Shown: piece by piece, positions 35,254 to 44,494 of the stretch
How positions within the stretch are numbered: the first letter of the stretch is position 1
Layout of the letters: each line of letters starts with the position of its first letter
DNA from: CAVVDT01 sp963747005
Lineage (GTDB): Bacteria; Pseudomonadota; Alphaproteobacteria; Rhizobiales; Aestuariivirgaceae
Assembly (NCBI GenBank): GCA_963747005.1
Contig: CAVVDT010000015.1
Coordinates: 310,001-374,000, forward strand
Length of the DNA stretch: 64,000 nucleotides
Direction of reading: 5' to 3'
Translations under genes and position numbers: made by a program
Notes under the pieces: model-generated
Databases searched by the model: none
The model's input: the letters and a program-made list of their open reading frames with translations, nothing else
What the model was told of the DNA's origin: nothing

Positions 35254-36674
35254 TTTTCCTCCGGCGGCAACAGCTTGCCGGGATTGAGGATGCCATTGGG
35301 ATCGAACAGGCGCTTCAGGCCATGCATCAGTTCAAGCTCCAGCGGCGATTTCACCATCGGCATGAGGTCGCGCTTCATTACCCCGATGCCGTGTTCGGCG
35401 CTGATCGAGCCGTCGAGGTCGTGGACGATGGCATGCACCGCTTCGTTCACCTCGTCCCAGCGGGCAAGGAACGCTTCCCTGTCGCCATCGACGGGCTGGG
35501 CCAGGTTGAAATGCACGTTGCCGTCGCCGACATGGCCGAAGGCGACCACCCGCGAGCCGGGGATCATGGCGGTGACCGCCGCCGATGCCCGCTCGATGAA
35601 CTCCGCCACATGCGACACCGGCACCGACACATCCTGCTTGATCGAGCCGCCCTCGCGCCGCTGCACTTCCGAAAGCGTCTCGCGCAGGCGCCAGAAATCG
35701 CCGGCCTGCACGCTGTTGGCGGCAATCGCCGCATCCTCGACCAGCCCTTCTTCCATCGCCTGCGCCAGGATCTTCTCCATGTCGCTGCCGGGACCCGAAA
35801 TCTCCAGCAACACATACCAGGGATAGACGCCGGTGAGCGGATCGCGGGTGCCGGCGTGGCGCATGGTGAATTCAACGCCGATGCGCGGCACCAGTTCGAT
35901 GGCCGTCACCCGATCGCCGCTCATCTGGCGCGCCAGGGACAAGAGCGCCAGCGCATCGCCGGCGCGGGCCAGGCCGATCCAGGCGGTAGCGGTCTCGCGC
36001 GGGGTTGGAAACAGTTTCATCACCGCCGCGGTGATGATCCCCAGCGTTCCCTCCGAGCCGATGAACAGGTCTCTCAGGTCATAGCCGGAATTGTCCTTGC
36101 GCAGCCGCCTCAAGCCCGACCACAGCCGCCCGTCGGCCATCACCACTTCGAGGCCGAGGCACAATTCGCGGGCATTCCCATAGGCGATCACCCCGACGCC
36201 GCCGGCATTGGTGGCAAGATTGCCGCCAATGCGGCAGCTCCCTTCCGAGGCGAGGCTCAGGGGAAAAAGCCTGTCCACCTCGCTCGCTGCGTCCTGCACG
36301 CCTTTCAGCGTGACGCCGGCTTCGACCGTTATCGTGTTGTCAACGGGATCGACCATGCGGACACGGTTGAGACGGTCGAGGCAGAGCACGATCTCGTCGC
36401 CGCGCATCGAGGGGATCTGCCCGCCCACCAGCCCGGTATTGCCGGTCTGCGGCACGATGCCGGTGAGCGTCTCGTTGGCGAGCGCCATGATCTTTTGAAC
36501 CTCATCGACGGTGCCCGGCCTGAGGATGGCGGCGGCGCGGCCGCGGTACAAATCGCGCGGCTCGCTGAGATAGGCCGCCATGTCGGCTTCATCGATGATG
36601 GCATGGGTCGCGCCCACCAGCGCGGCAAAGCGGGCGATGAGGTCGGGGGAGGGGGCTTTGAGCGCGGCGTTCAT
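35250..36674 (-). CDS. FAD-binding oxidoreductase, D-2-hydroxyacid dehydrogenase type
   Basis: A 474-aa flavoprotein of the FAD-linked oxidase family (PCMH FAD-binding domain at about 40-215, C-terminal cap domain after). PQTGNTGLVGGQIP is the FAD pyrophosphate loop, GGNLATNAGG the second FAD motif, HVGDGNVHFN the catalytic/metal His motif, and SAEHGIGVMKRD the C-terminal signature. These match D-2-hydroxyglutarate or D-lactate dehydrogenases; which one cannot be told by reading. It overlaps both neighbours by 4 nt. Confidence 0.93.
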   Translation of the reverse strand: MNAALKAPSPDLIARFAALVGATHAIIDEADMAAYLSEPRDLYRGRAAAILRPGTVDEVQKIMALANETLTGIVPQTGNTGLVGGQIPSMRGDEIVLCLDRLNRVRMVDPVDNTITVEAGVTLKGVQDAASEVDRLFPLSLASEGSCRIGGNLATNAGGVGVIAYGNARELCLGLEVVMADGRLWSGLRRLRKDNSGYDLRDLFIGSEGTLGIITAAVMKLFPTPRETATAWIGLARAGDALALLSLARQMSGDRVTAIELVPRIGVEFTMRHAGTRDPLTGVYPWYVLLEISGPGSDMEKILAQAMEEGLVEDAAIAANSVQAGDFWRLRETLSEVQRREGGSIKQDVSVPVSHVAEFIERASAAVTAMIPGSRVVAFGHVGDGNVHFNLAQPVDGDREAFLARWDEVNEAVHAIVHDLDGSISAEHGIGVMKRDLMPMVKSPLELELMHGLKRLFDPNGILNPGKLLPPEEK

Positions 36675-37642
36675 GGATTACCTGTAGCATGGGGGCGCGG
36701 CGCGGCGGCGCGGCGCAGACGGTCGTTGATGGCTTCGCCCAGACCCTCATCGGGTATCGGCATCACGGCAATGGCGGCGGGCGCGAGGGCATCGAGCCGG
36801 TGCAGGGCGGCGAAGAGATTGGCCGCCGCCTCGCCGGTATCGCCCGTGGGCGACAGGTTTTCCATTGGTCCCGCGTGGTCGGGGACGCTGGCGCCGAAGG
36901 CCAGCAGCGCCTCACCGCGGGCAATCGTTGTCGCCTCAAGCCGTAACGGGGCGCGCGGCGCATAATGGCTTGCAAGCTGGCCGGGCGAAAGGAGCGCGCC
37001 GGGCGTGGCATCGGCCAGCCGCAACTTCATCCCCAATGCTTCTTCGATGCGGGGACGCGCCAGTCCGCCGGGCCTGAGGATGAGTGGTTCGGCCCCCAGG
37101 CACGAGACCACCGTCGATTCGACCCCCACCGTCGATGGACCGCCGTCGAGCACCGCATCGATGCGCCCGCCGAGACTGGCGAGCACATGCTCCGGAGTTG
37201 TCGGACTGATGGCGCCGGAGCGGTTGGCACTGGGCGCGACGAGAGGTACCCCCGCGGCCTTGATCAACGCCAGCGCCAGCGGATGGGCCGGCACCCTGAG
37301 CGCGATGGAGGAAAGCCCGGCGCTCGCCAGATAGCTCACCGGGCATTCCACCTTGCGTTCGAGCACCAGCGTCAGCGGTCCGGGCCAGAAGAACTCGGCA
37401 AGACGGTTTGCCACAGGCGGAAAATCGGCCAGCGCCCGCGCCGCCGCGGTGCTTTCCACATGGGTGATGAGCGGGTTGAACTGAGGCCGCCCCTTGGCAG
37501 CAAACACCGCGGCCACGGCCCTGTCGTCGAGCGCATTGGCGCCGAGGCCGTAGACAGTCTCGGTCGCAAACGCCACCAGCCCGCCGCGCCTGATGATGGC
37601 GGCGGCGACGGCGACATCGCGTGTAACCAAAGTATCGGGCAA
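36671..37642 (-). CDS. tsaC: L-threonylcarbamoyladenylate synthase (Sua5/TsaC)
   Basis: A 323-aa enzyme making threonylcarbamoyl-AMP from Thr, bicarbonate and ATP for t6A37 of tRNA. The YrdC core has FATETVYGLGANA, the K-x-R...NPLITH motif (AKGRPQFNPLITH) and PSANRSGAISPTT. The C-terminal Sua5 domain is present from about residue 205 (LSPGQLASHYAPRAPL), so this is the long Sua5 form rather than the short TsaC. It is first in the leftward operon with the FAD oxidoreductase and GNAT genes. Confidence 0.95.
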   Translation of the reverse strand: MPDTLVTRDVAVAAAIIRRGGLVAFATETVYGLGANALDDRAVAAVFAAKGRPQFNPLITHVESTAAARALADFPPVANRLAEFFWPGPLTLVLERKVECPVSYLASAGLSSIALRVPAHPLALALIKAAGVPLVAPSANRSGAISPTTPEHVLASLGGRIDAVLDGGPSTVGVESTVVSCLGAEPLILRPGGLARPRIEEALGMKLRLADATPGALLSPGQLASHYAPRAPLRLEATTIARGEALLAFGASVPDHAGPMENLSPTGDTGEAAANLFAALHRLDALAPAAIAVMPIPDEGLGEAINDRLRRAAAPRPHATGNP

Positions 37643-37764
37643 ACCGGCCCCCAGCGTGATTGACCTTCATGGCCCGCAGGCTAGAGTGCCCGGAACCGTT
37701 GAAACGATTGGCTGTGGCGGCTTACGGGCGCTCATGTCAACCGTCAAGGCAAAGGTGATCGCCA

Positions 37765-39537
37765 ATGTTCGCTCCCCAGATCGACGACCTCAGGGCTACG
37801 CTGGAAGACGTGGCGGGCCTTTCCGGCCTGATCGAGGCGGGGCTGTTCCCCGATCTCAGCGCCGATCTGGTCGATGCCGTGCTCACCGAGGCCGGGCGCT
37901 TTGCCGCCGAGGTGCTGGCGCCTCTCAACCGCGAGGGCGACAAGCACGGCTGCCATCTCGATACCACGACCCATGCCGTCGCCACCGCCCCCGGCTGGCG
38001 CGAAGCCTACCGGCAATGGTGCGAGGCGGGCTGGGCGGCGCTGCCGTGCCCGCCCGAACACGGCGGCCAGGGTCTGCCCATCCTCATGGGGCTGGCGGTG
38101 CAGGAACTTTGGAACACTGCCGCTTCCGCCTACGGCATCGGCACGCTGCTCACGCAAGGGGCGACCGAGGCCATTGAGGCCCATGGCAGCGAGGACTTGC
38201 GCACCACCTGGCTGCCCAACATGGTGTCGGGCCGCTGGACCGGCACGATGAACCTCACCGAACCGCAGGCGGGATCGGATCTCTCGGCCATCAAGACCAA
38301 GGCCGAGCCGGCAGGCGATGGCACCTACCGCATCACCGGCACCAAGATCTTCATCACCTATGGCGAGCACGATCTCACCGACAACATCGTGCATCTGGTG
38401 CTGGCGCGGCTCGCCGGGGCGCCTGAGGGCACGCGCGGCATGTCGCTCTTTTTGGTACCGAAATTCCTGCTCGATGCAGCGGGTGAGCCGTCCAAGCGCA
38501 ACGATGTGAAGTGCATCGGCCTTGAAGAAAAGCTCGGCATTCACGGCTCGCCCACCTGCACCCTGCGCTTCGGCGACGAGGGCGGCGCGGTGGGCTGGCT
38601 GGTGGGCGAGGAAAACCGCGGCCTCAATTGCATGTTCACCATGATGAACAACGCCCGCCTGCATGTGGGCATGCAGGGCGTGGCGGTTGCCGAACGGGCA
38701 ACGCAGCAGGCTGCCGCCTTTGCCCGCGAGCGCCGCCAGGGCAGGGAGGCCGGCGAGGTGGTGACCATCGTCCGCCACCCGGACGTGCAGCGCATGCTGG
38801 CCGACATGGAGGTGAAGACCCAGAGTGCCCGCGCCATCTGCTTTGCCACCGCACGGGCGCTCGATCTGTCGCGCCATGCAGCAAGCGAGGAAGAGCGCGC
38901 CGCCAATGCCGGGCTGGCCGCCTTGTTGACGCCCGTCTCCAAGGCCTATGGCACCGATACCGGCTCCGAGGTCGCCTCGCTCGGGGTGCAGGTGCATGGC
39001 GGCATGGGCTATATCGAGGAAACCGGCGCTGCCCAGCATCTGCGCGATGCCCGCATCTGCCAGATCTACGAAGGCACCAACGGCATCCAGGCCATCGATC
39101 TGGTGACCCGCAAGCTGCCGATGGAGGGCGGAAAGACCTTCGCCCGCTGGTCGGCGGGAGTGAAGGAGACGCTGGCGGATCTCAAGGGCCACGCGGAAAC
39201 CGCCGCCGTCGCTGACGAACTTGCGCGGGCGCTGGCGACGCTGGAAGAAACGACCACACAGATGGCCGCATGGCTCGCCGCAGGCGATACCCGCGCGCTC
39301 GCCGGGGCCACGCCCTATTTGCGCCTTTTCGCGCTGGTGGCGGGCGCCCACGGGCTGGGCCGCGGCGCGCTGGCCGCCCTTGCCCGCAACGACGCCGAAG
39401 AAAGTGACCGGCGCCTTTGGCGCGCGCGCTACTTCGCAGCAGGTCACCTGCCGCTGGCCGACGGCTATGCCCGCGTCGTCAGCGGCGGCGGCGACGTGCT
39501 GGCCGACGGCGTCGGGCTCCTGATCGGCAACGGATGA
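37765..39537 (+). CDS. Acyl-CoA dehydrogenase with C-terminal extension (DmdC-like)
   Basis: A 590-aa FAD acyl-CoA dehydrogenase. The FAD/substrate core has MNLTEPQAGSDLSAIKTKA, ITGTKIFITYGEHD and the ICQIYEGTNGIQAIDLV active-site region that holds the catalytic glutamate (YEGT). The N-terminal extension and a C-terminal domain of about 120 residues match the long DmdC/AcdA group (3-methylmercaptopropionyl-CoA or medium/long-chain acyl-CoA). It would pass electrons through ETF to the ETF-QO seen earlier. It heads a rightward run of six genes; the SDR follows after 13 bases. Confidence 0.93.
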   Translation: MFAPQIDDLRATLEDVAGLSGLIEAGLFPDLSADLVDAVLTEAGRFAAEVLAPLNREGDKHGCHLDTTTHAVATAPGWREAYRQWCEAGWAALPCPPEHGGQGLPILMGLAVQELWNTAASAYGIGTLLTQGATEAIEAHGSEDLRTTWLPNMVSGRWTGTMNLTEPQAGSDLSAIKTKAEPAGDGTYRITGTKIFITYGEHDLTDNIVHLVLARLAGAPEGTRGMSLFLVPKFLLDAAGEPSKRNDVKCIGLEEKLGIHGSPTCTLRFGDEGGAVGWLVGEENRGLNCMFTMMNNARLHVGMQGVAVAERATQQAAAFARERRQGREAGEVVTIVRHPDVQRMLADMEVKTQSARAICFATARALDLSRHAASEEERAANAGLAALLTPVSKAYGTDTGSEVASLGVQVHGGMGYIEETGAAQHLRDARICQIYEGTNGIQAIDLVTRKLPMEGGKTFARWSAGVKETLADLKGHAETAAVADELARALATLEETTTQMAAWLAAGDTRALAGATPYLRLFALVAGAHGLGRGALAALARNDAEESDRRLWRARYFAAGHLPLADGYARVVSGGGDVLADGVGLLIGNG

Positions 39538-39550
39538 ACGGAGAGCCGGC

Positions 39551-40408
39551 ATGATGAGCCTCAAGGGCAAGACCCTGTTCATCACCGGTGCCAGCCGCGG
39601 CATCGGCCTCGCCATCGCCCTCAGAGCGGCAAGGGACGGCGCCAATATCGCCATTGCCGCCAAGACCGATCAGCCGCACCCGAAACTGGAAGGCACTATT
39701 CACACGGCCGCCGCCGCGATCGATGAGGCCGGCGGTCGCGCCCTGCCGCTGATCGTCGATGTGCGCGACGAGGCGAGCGTGGAGGCTGGCGTTGCCGCGA
39801 CTGTCAAGGCTTTCGGCGGTATCGACATCTGCATCAACAATGCCTCCGCCATCCAGTTGACCGGCACGCTGGAAACCGAAATCCGCCGCTACGACCTGAT
39901 GCATGGCGTGAACGGACGCGGCACCTTCGTCACCTCGCGGGCCTGCCTGCCCTATCTCGTGAAGGCCGAAAACCCGCATATCCTGATGCTGTCGCCACCG
40001 CTCGATTTCTCCCCGCGCTGGTTCGGCCCCCATGTCGCCTACACCACGGCGAAATACCAGATGAGCCTCGTCGCCCTGGGCCTCGCCGAAGAATTCAAGG
40101 GGCGGGTGGCGGTGAATGCCCTGTGGCCGCGCACCACCATCGCCACCGCTGCCGTCCGCAATCTCCTGGGGGGCGATGAGATGATGGCCTGTTCGCGTTC
40201 GCCCGAGATCGTCGCCGACGCCGCCCACGCCATCCTGACCAAGGGGGTGGACTTTTCCGGCAACTTCCTTATCGACGATACGTTCCTTGCCTCCACGGGC
40301 GTCAGCGACTTCAGCCGCTATCGCATGGATGCCTCACGCGATCTCGCCCCCGACTTCTTCCTGCCGGAGAGTGTGCCGGCCCCCGAAAGCCTGAAAGGTC
40401 TGAAATGA
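39551..40408 (+). CDS. SDR oxidoreductase, HSDL2-like
   Basis: A 285-aa short-chain dehydrogenase/reductase. TGASRGIGLAIALRA is the NAD(P)-binding loop, NNASAIQLTGTL the NNAG-equivalent, and Y-T-T-A-K the catalytic Tyr/Lys pair (Y in VAYTTAKYQM). The long form with the SPPLDFSPRWFGPHVAY segment matches the bacterial relatives of human HSDL2, linked to lipid metabolism. The ATG at 39554 is an equal start choice. The stop overlaps the next start (ATGA). Confidence 0.92.
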   Translation: MMSLKGKTLFITGASRGIGLAIALRAARDGANIAIAAKTDQPHPKLEGTIHTAAAAIDEAGGRALPLIVDVRDEASVEAGVAATVKAFGGIDICINNASAIQLTGTLETEIRRYDLMHGVNGRGTFVTSRACLPYLVKAENPHILMLSPPLDFSPRWFGPHVAYTTAKYQMSLVALGLAEEFKGRVAVNALWPRTTIATAAVRNLLGGDEMMACSRSPEIVADAAHAILTKGVDFSGNFLIDDTFLASTGVSDFSRYRMDASRDLAPDFFLPESVPAPESLKGLK

Positions 40409-41376
40409 CCACGCTGCTCATCACCCATCCCGACTGTCTCGACCATGCCCCGCCGCAGGGCCATCCCGAACGCCCGGACCGGTTGCGCGCCGTCAACGCG
40501 GTGCTCGCTCATGACGTCTTTTCGCCGCTCAAGCGCGAGGAGGCGCCGCTGGCCGGGCGCGAGGCCCTGCTGCGCGCCCATGCCGAGACCTATGTGAACA
40601 TGATCGAGGAAAGGGGTGTCGAGGCCGAACAGGGCATGGTGCCGCTCGATCCCGATACCTGGATGGGTCCGGGGAGCCTGTCGGCCGGTTTGCACGCCGC
40701 GGGTGCGGCGATCCGCGCCGTTGATGCCGTGGTCTCGGGCGAGGTGGCGAACGCCTTTTGCGCCATCCGCCCGCCCGGCCACCACGCCGAGAAAAGCCAT
40801 GCCATGGGCTTTTGCCTGTTCAATTCCATCGCCGTTGCCGCCCGCCATGGCATGGCCCGCCACGGCATCGAGCGGGTGGCCATCGTCGACTTCGACGTGC
40901 ATCACGGCAATGGCACCCAGGACATCTTCTGGTCGGACAAGAGCGTGCTCTATGCCTCCACCCACCAGATGCCATGGTACCCCGGCACCGGCGCGCTATC
41001 GGAAACCGGTGTCGGCAACATCTTCAATGCACCCCTGCATGCGGGCGATGGCGGCGAAGCCTTCCGACAGGCGATGAGCAGCCGTATCCTGCCGGCGCTG
41101 GAGACCTTCCGCCCCGATCTGCTGATGGTCTCGGCCGGCTTCGATGCCCACCGGGATGATCCGCTCGGCGAAATCGAACTGGTCGAGGCCGACTTTGCCT
41201 GGGTGACGCTCGAACTGATGGACGTGGCAAGCCGCCATTGCGGCGGTCGGCTGGTGTCGCTCATGGAGGGCGGCTATGACCTGAAAAGCCTTGCCCGGTC
41301 GGTGGCCGTGCATGTCCAGGCCCTCATGCGCGGCACCGGCGAAGGTGACAAGCTGCAACCCGAGGAGGCGACATGA
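40405..41376 (+). CDS. Histone deacetylase family protein
   Basis: A 323-aa arginase/deacetylase-fold hydrolase. Zinc ligands are present: D and H in VDFDVHHGNGTQ and D in SAGFDAHRDDP; the active-site His pair is in IRPPGHHAEKSHAMGFC. Bacterial members deacetylate polyamines or small amides rather than histones. It overlaps both the SDR and xseB genes by 4 nt, a gene order (deacetylase-xseB) often seen in alphaproteobacteria. Confidence 0.94.
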   Translation: MTTLLITHPDCLDHAPPQGHPERPDRLRAVNAVLAHDVFSPLKREEAPLAGREALLRAHAETYVNMIEERGVEAEQGMVPLDPDTWMGPGSLSAGLHAAGAAIRAVDAVVSGEVANAFCAIRPPGHHAEKSHAMGFCLFNSIAVAARHGMARHGIERVAIVDFDVHHGNGTQDIFWSDKSVLYASTHQMPWYPGTGALSETGVGNIFNAPLHAGDGGEAFRQAMSSRILPALETFRPDLLMVSAGFDAHRDDPLGEIELVEADFAWVTLELMDVASRHCGGRLVSLMEGGYDLKSLARSVAVHVQALMRGTGEGDKLQPEEAT

Positions 41377-41624
41377 CCGCTGAAGCCCACGCCGACATTG
41401 CGAAAATGTCGTTCGAGCAGGCGCTCGCCGAACTGGAAGGCATCGTCGACCGGCTCGAGGCCGGCAAGGTCGATCTGGCCGATTCCATCGCCATCTACGA
41501 GCGCGGCGAGAAGCTCAAGGGTCATTGTGAGAAACGGCTGCGCGACGCCGAGGCCCGCATCGAAAAGATCACCCTGAAGGCGGACGGCTCGGCGGGAGGC
41601 ACCGAGCCGCTGGATGTCGGTTGA
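41373..41624 (+). CDS. xseB: Exodeoxyribonuclease VII small subunit
   Basis: An 83-aa helical subunit of exonuclease VII, which degrades single-stranded DNA. The pattern MSFEQALAELEGIVDRLEAGKVDLADSIAIYERGEKL...CEKRLRDAEARIEKI is diagnostic. Overlaps with the deacetylase gene before it (ATGA) and with the TTG start of tlyA after it. The large subunit XseA is not in the window. Confidence 0.97.
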   Translation: MTAEAHADIAKMSFEQALAELEGIVDRLEAGKVDLADSIAIYERGEKLKGHCEKRLRDAEARIEKITLKADGSAGGTEPLDVG

Positions 41625-42358
41625 GCCGCCGGCGGCTTGACGCTGAACTGGTGGCGCGCGGCCTCTATGCCTCGCGCTCGCGCGCCGGCGAAGCGGTGAG
41701 GCGCGGTGCCGTGCGGATCGCCGGTCGCGTGGCGAAAAAACCCGGCGATCTGGTGGCAACCGACGTTCAGATCGGGATCGACGACCCGGCCCGCCATCTG
41801 GTGTCGCGAGGCGCTCTGAAACTGATCGCCGCGCTCGATCGCTTCGCCATTGATGTCAGGGGGCTCAAGGCCCTCGATATCGGCGCCTCGACCGGCGGCT
41901 TTACACAAGCGCTGCTGGATCGCGGCGCCGCCCGTGTGATCGCCCTCGATGTCGGACATGGTCAACTGGCGAAGAGCTTGCGCGACGATCCCCGCGTCAG
42001 TGCCCTCGAAGGGATCAATGCCCGCGACCTGAAGGCAAGCGACCTGGCATATTCGCCCCAACTGGTGGTTGTCGATGTGAGCTTCATTTCCCTGCGCCTC
42101 GCGTTGCCGGCGGTGCTTGCGCTGGCACCCCCGGGAGCGATGCTCGTTGCCTTGATCAAGCCGCAGTTCGAGGCAGGTCGTTCAAGCCTGGGCAAGGGCG
42201 GCGTAGTGCGCGATCTCGCGGTGCATGAGGAGGTGTGCGAGCAGATCTCTCGCTGGCTGGAGAGCGATCAGGGTTGGCGGGTCCTCGGCCTCATGCCCTC
42301 GCCGCTGCAAGGCGGTGACGGTAACCGTGAATTCCTCATCCACGCCGTCAAGCCTTGA
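41621..42358 (+). CDS. tlyA: TlyA family rRNA 2'-O-methyltransferase
   Basis: A 245-aa protein with an N-terminal S4 RNA-binding domain (LDAELVARGLYASRSRAGEAVRRGAVRI) and a C-terminal FtsJ-like methyltransferase (ALDIGASTGGFTQALLDRGA as SAM site; DVSFISLRLALP and ALIKPQFEAG). TlyA enzymes methylate ribose 2'-OH on 16S and/or 23S rRNA. It starts at TTG 41621, overlapping the xseB stop (TTGA), and its own stop overlaps the next gene. The usual neighbour dxs is not present between xseB and tlyA here. Confidence 0.93.
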   Translation: MSRRRLDAELVARGLYASRSRAGEAVRRGAVRIAGRVAKKPGDLVATDVQIGIDDPARHLVSRGALKLIAALDRFAIDVRGLKALDIGASTGGFTQALLDRGAARVIALDVGHGQLAKSLRDDPRVSALEGINARDLKASDLAYSPQLVVVDVSFISLRLALPAVLALAPPGAMLVALIKPQFEAGRSSLGKGGVVRDLAVHEEVCEQISRWLESDQGWRVLGLMPSPLQGGDGNREFLIHAVKP

Positions 42359-43437
42359 AAAGGCCCGGCGTGGCGACCAATCTTGATCCTATGCTGAGCC
42401 CGATAGACCGACTGGCCTATGTGGCGCGCCAAGGGGCCCGTGTCGCCTGGTACATGGGGCACTATTTCGCCTCGCAGCGCTATCACAAGGCCCGCGACGA
42501 CACCGATGTGCGGCGCGAAAAGCCGCGTGCGCCCGGCCCCGGCGCCAACCGCCTGCTGGCCGATCTCGCCCGCCTGTTCGAGCGCGATCTGGCCAATATC
42601 GCAGCCGGCCATTACCCCATGCCGCGCGATGGCGAGGGGACACCCGCCAGCCTGCTTGCCCGCTCGCGCGCCTATTTCGCCGACTTGCCGGCGGCGGCCG
42701 AACGCAAGGCCGAGCGCCGCGGCAACGAAGTCATGAGCGCCGAATTGCGCGACAAGCTCCCGGCCTATTTCCTGCAGAATTTCCATTTTCAGACCGGTGG
42801 CTACCTGACCGAGGAATCGGCCGGGCTCTATGACATGCAGGTCGAAATCCTGTTTTCGGGATCGGCCAGCGCCATGCGCCGCCAGTGCCTGGTGCCGCTG
42901 GGTGAATTCATGCGCGGCAGGGACCAGCGCCACATGGCGCTGCTCGATGTCGCCTGCGGCACCGGGCGCTTCCTCGGTTCCGTGCGCCAGGCCTACCCGC
43001 GCCTGGGGCTCACCGGCACAGACCTTTCGGAAAGCTACCTGGGCGAGGCCCGCCGCCACCTGGCACCCTACAGGTCCTGCGGCTTCGTCATGGCCAACGC
43101 CGAAAGCCTGCCCTTTGCCGATCGATCGTTCGATGTCGTCACCTCGATTTATCTCTTCCACGAGGTGCCGCCCAAGGTGCGTCGCATCATCGCAGCCGAA
43201 TTCGCCCGGGTCCTGAAGCCCGGCGGGCGGCTGATCTTCATGGATTCGCTGCAAGCGGGCGATGTAGCGGCCTATGACGGCATGTTGCAGTCGTTCCCGC
43301 TCAATTTCCACGAGCCCTATTACGCCACCTACAGCCGCGAGGACCTTGCCGCCCTGTTCGCCGAGGCGGGACTTCAAGCGGTGTCGAGTGAACCGGTGTT
43401 CCTCTCCAAGCTGGTGGTCTCCGACAAGCCGGCATGA
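42355..43437 (+). CDS. Class I SAM-dependent methyltransferase
   Basis: A 360-aa protein. The C-terminal half is a Methyltransf_11/25-type domain: LLDVACGTGRFLGSVR as SAM loop, GTDLSESYL as the acidic loop, ANAESLPFADRSFDVV and FARVLKPGGRLIFMDS as later motifs. The N-terminal 170 residues are helical, with an Arg-rich segment, and I do not recognise a family for them. The target is unknown. It is the last gene of the run and overlaps tlyA by 4 nt; it converges on the BacA-like gene. Confidence 0.88.
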   Translation: MKRPGVATNLDPMLSPIDRLAYVARQGARVAWYMGHYFASQRYHKARDDTDVRREKPRAPGPGANRLLADLARLFERDLANIAAGHYPMPRDGEGTPASLLARSRAYFADLPAAAERKAERRGNEVMSAELRDKLPAYFLQNFHFQTGGYLTEESAGLYDMQVEILFSGSASAMRRQCLVPLGEFMRGRDQRHMALLDVACGTGRFLGSVRQAYPRLGLTGTDLSESYLGEARRHLAPYRSCGFVMANAESLPFADRSFDVVTSIYLFHEVPPKVRRIIAAEFARVLKPGGRLIFMDSLQAGDVAAYDGMLQSFPLNFHEPYYATYSREDLAALFAEAGLQAVSSEPVFLSKLVVSDKPA

Positions 43438-43443
43438 GCGCTT

Positions 43444-44460
43444 TCAGCCTCTTTGGGCCGCGCTCACCCCGGTTTCCCCGCCCGCCTCGCGTGCCGTGAT
43501 CTGCGCCTCGAACGCCCGCAAGCGCTTGAAGATGGAGATCAGCACCACGATGGTCGTCCAGGCGTTGACCAGATACTGGAACGAGCTTTCCACCCGCCCG
43601 AAGGCGCGCACGATCTGCTGCATCACCCCGAGCGTTATGACGCCTGAAACGATGGTTGGTCCAAGCGCGATATAGGGCACCAGCACCCCGAACTGCAGGT
43701 AGGAATAGCGCGCCACGTCGAAATACAGATAGTTGAGGAACAGCCGGAAATAGTTGTGCCGGATATGGCTGAAGAGGTCAGTTACCGTCATCGGCTCGGC
43801 TCGCGCGCTGTCGTCCTCGCCATAAACCAGTTCCTTGCGGTAGGCGGCCTCCACCCGCTGGTTCTGAAACTCGAGGCCCGGCAGGCGGATGCCGACCAGC
43901 GCCAGCGCCACCGTTCCGCTGAGCGCAAAGGCGATGGCTACCCACACCAGCGCCTTGGGTACCGGGCCGAGCCACGGCAGTTCCGTCACATTGTCGGACA
44001 GCACCCACAGGATGGGTAAAAAGGCGAACAGCGTCATCACCGAGCGCATGAAGCTGACGCCCAGATCCTCGACGATGCTGGCAAAGCGCATGGTGTCTTC
44101 CTGCACCCGCTGGGCAGCACCTTCGATATGGCGCACCGTCTCCCAGTGGGAGATGTAGTAGGCATTCATCGCGGTGCGCCAGCGGAAGATGTAGTGCTTG
44201 ATGAAGAAGCTCAAGACCGTGGCGATCAGGATATAGACGCCGGCGATCCGCCCGAAGGTCATGAGCTGGGCCAGGAACTCGGGGAAGGTCACCGCCCCCG
44301 GCTTGCCCAGGGCCTTCTGCACCAGGTTGTAGAAGGTTCCGAACCATTCGTTGATCTGAACGTCCAGTTCCACCTGATACCAGGTGGCGACCAGGATGAC
44401 GACGCTGCCGGCCATCGACCACGGCCACCATTGGCGATTGAGGAAGAACGAACGGAACAT
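43444..44460 (-). CDS. SbmA/BacA-like transporter
   Basis: A 338-aa membrane protein of the SbmA_BacA family, proton-driven importers of peptides and related compounds. The start MFRSFFLNRQWWPWSMAGSV is typical; about seven hydrophobic segments follow, with RWRTAMNAYYISHWETVRHIEGAAQRVQEDTMRFA as the conserved cytoplasmic motif. It is shorter than E. coli SbmA (406 aa) and Sinorhizobium BacA (420 aa). ATG 44460 is preferred to the longer frame to 44655, which overlaps the HAD gene. The HAD gene ends 34 bases upstream on the same strand. Confidence 0.9.
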   Translation of the reverse strand: MFRSFFLNRQWWPWSMAGSVVILVATWYQVELDVQINEWFGTFYNLVQKALGKPGAVTFPEFLAQLMTFGRIAGVYILIATVLSFFIKHYIFRWRTAMNAYYISHWETVRHIEGAAQRVQEDTMRFASIVEDLGVSFMRSVMTLFAFLPILWVLSDNVTELPWLGPVPKALVWVAIAFALSGTVALALVGIRLPGLEFQNQRVEAAYRKELVYGEDDSARAEPMTVTDLFSHIRHNYFRLFLNYLYFDVARYSYLQFGVLVPYIALGPTIVSGVITLGVMQQIVRAFGRVESSFQYLVNAWTTIVVLISIFKRLRAFEAQITAREAGGETGVSAAQRG

Positions 44461-44494
44461 GGGTCGGAAGTCCTTTTGTGAAGATGCGGCGCCG

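Noticed and set aside
37744..39663. A 639-codon open frame on the minus strand opposite the acyl-CoA dehydrogenase
   Set aside because: Antisense shadow of a clear FAD acyl-CoA dehydrogenase; composition has no domain signal.
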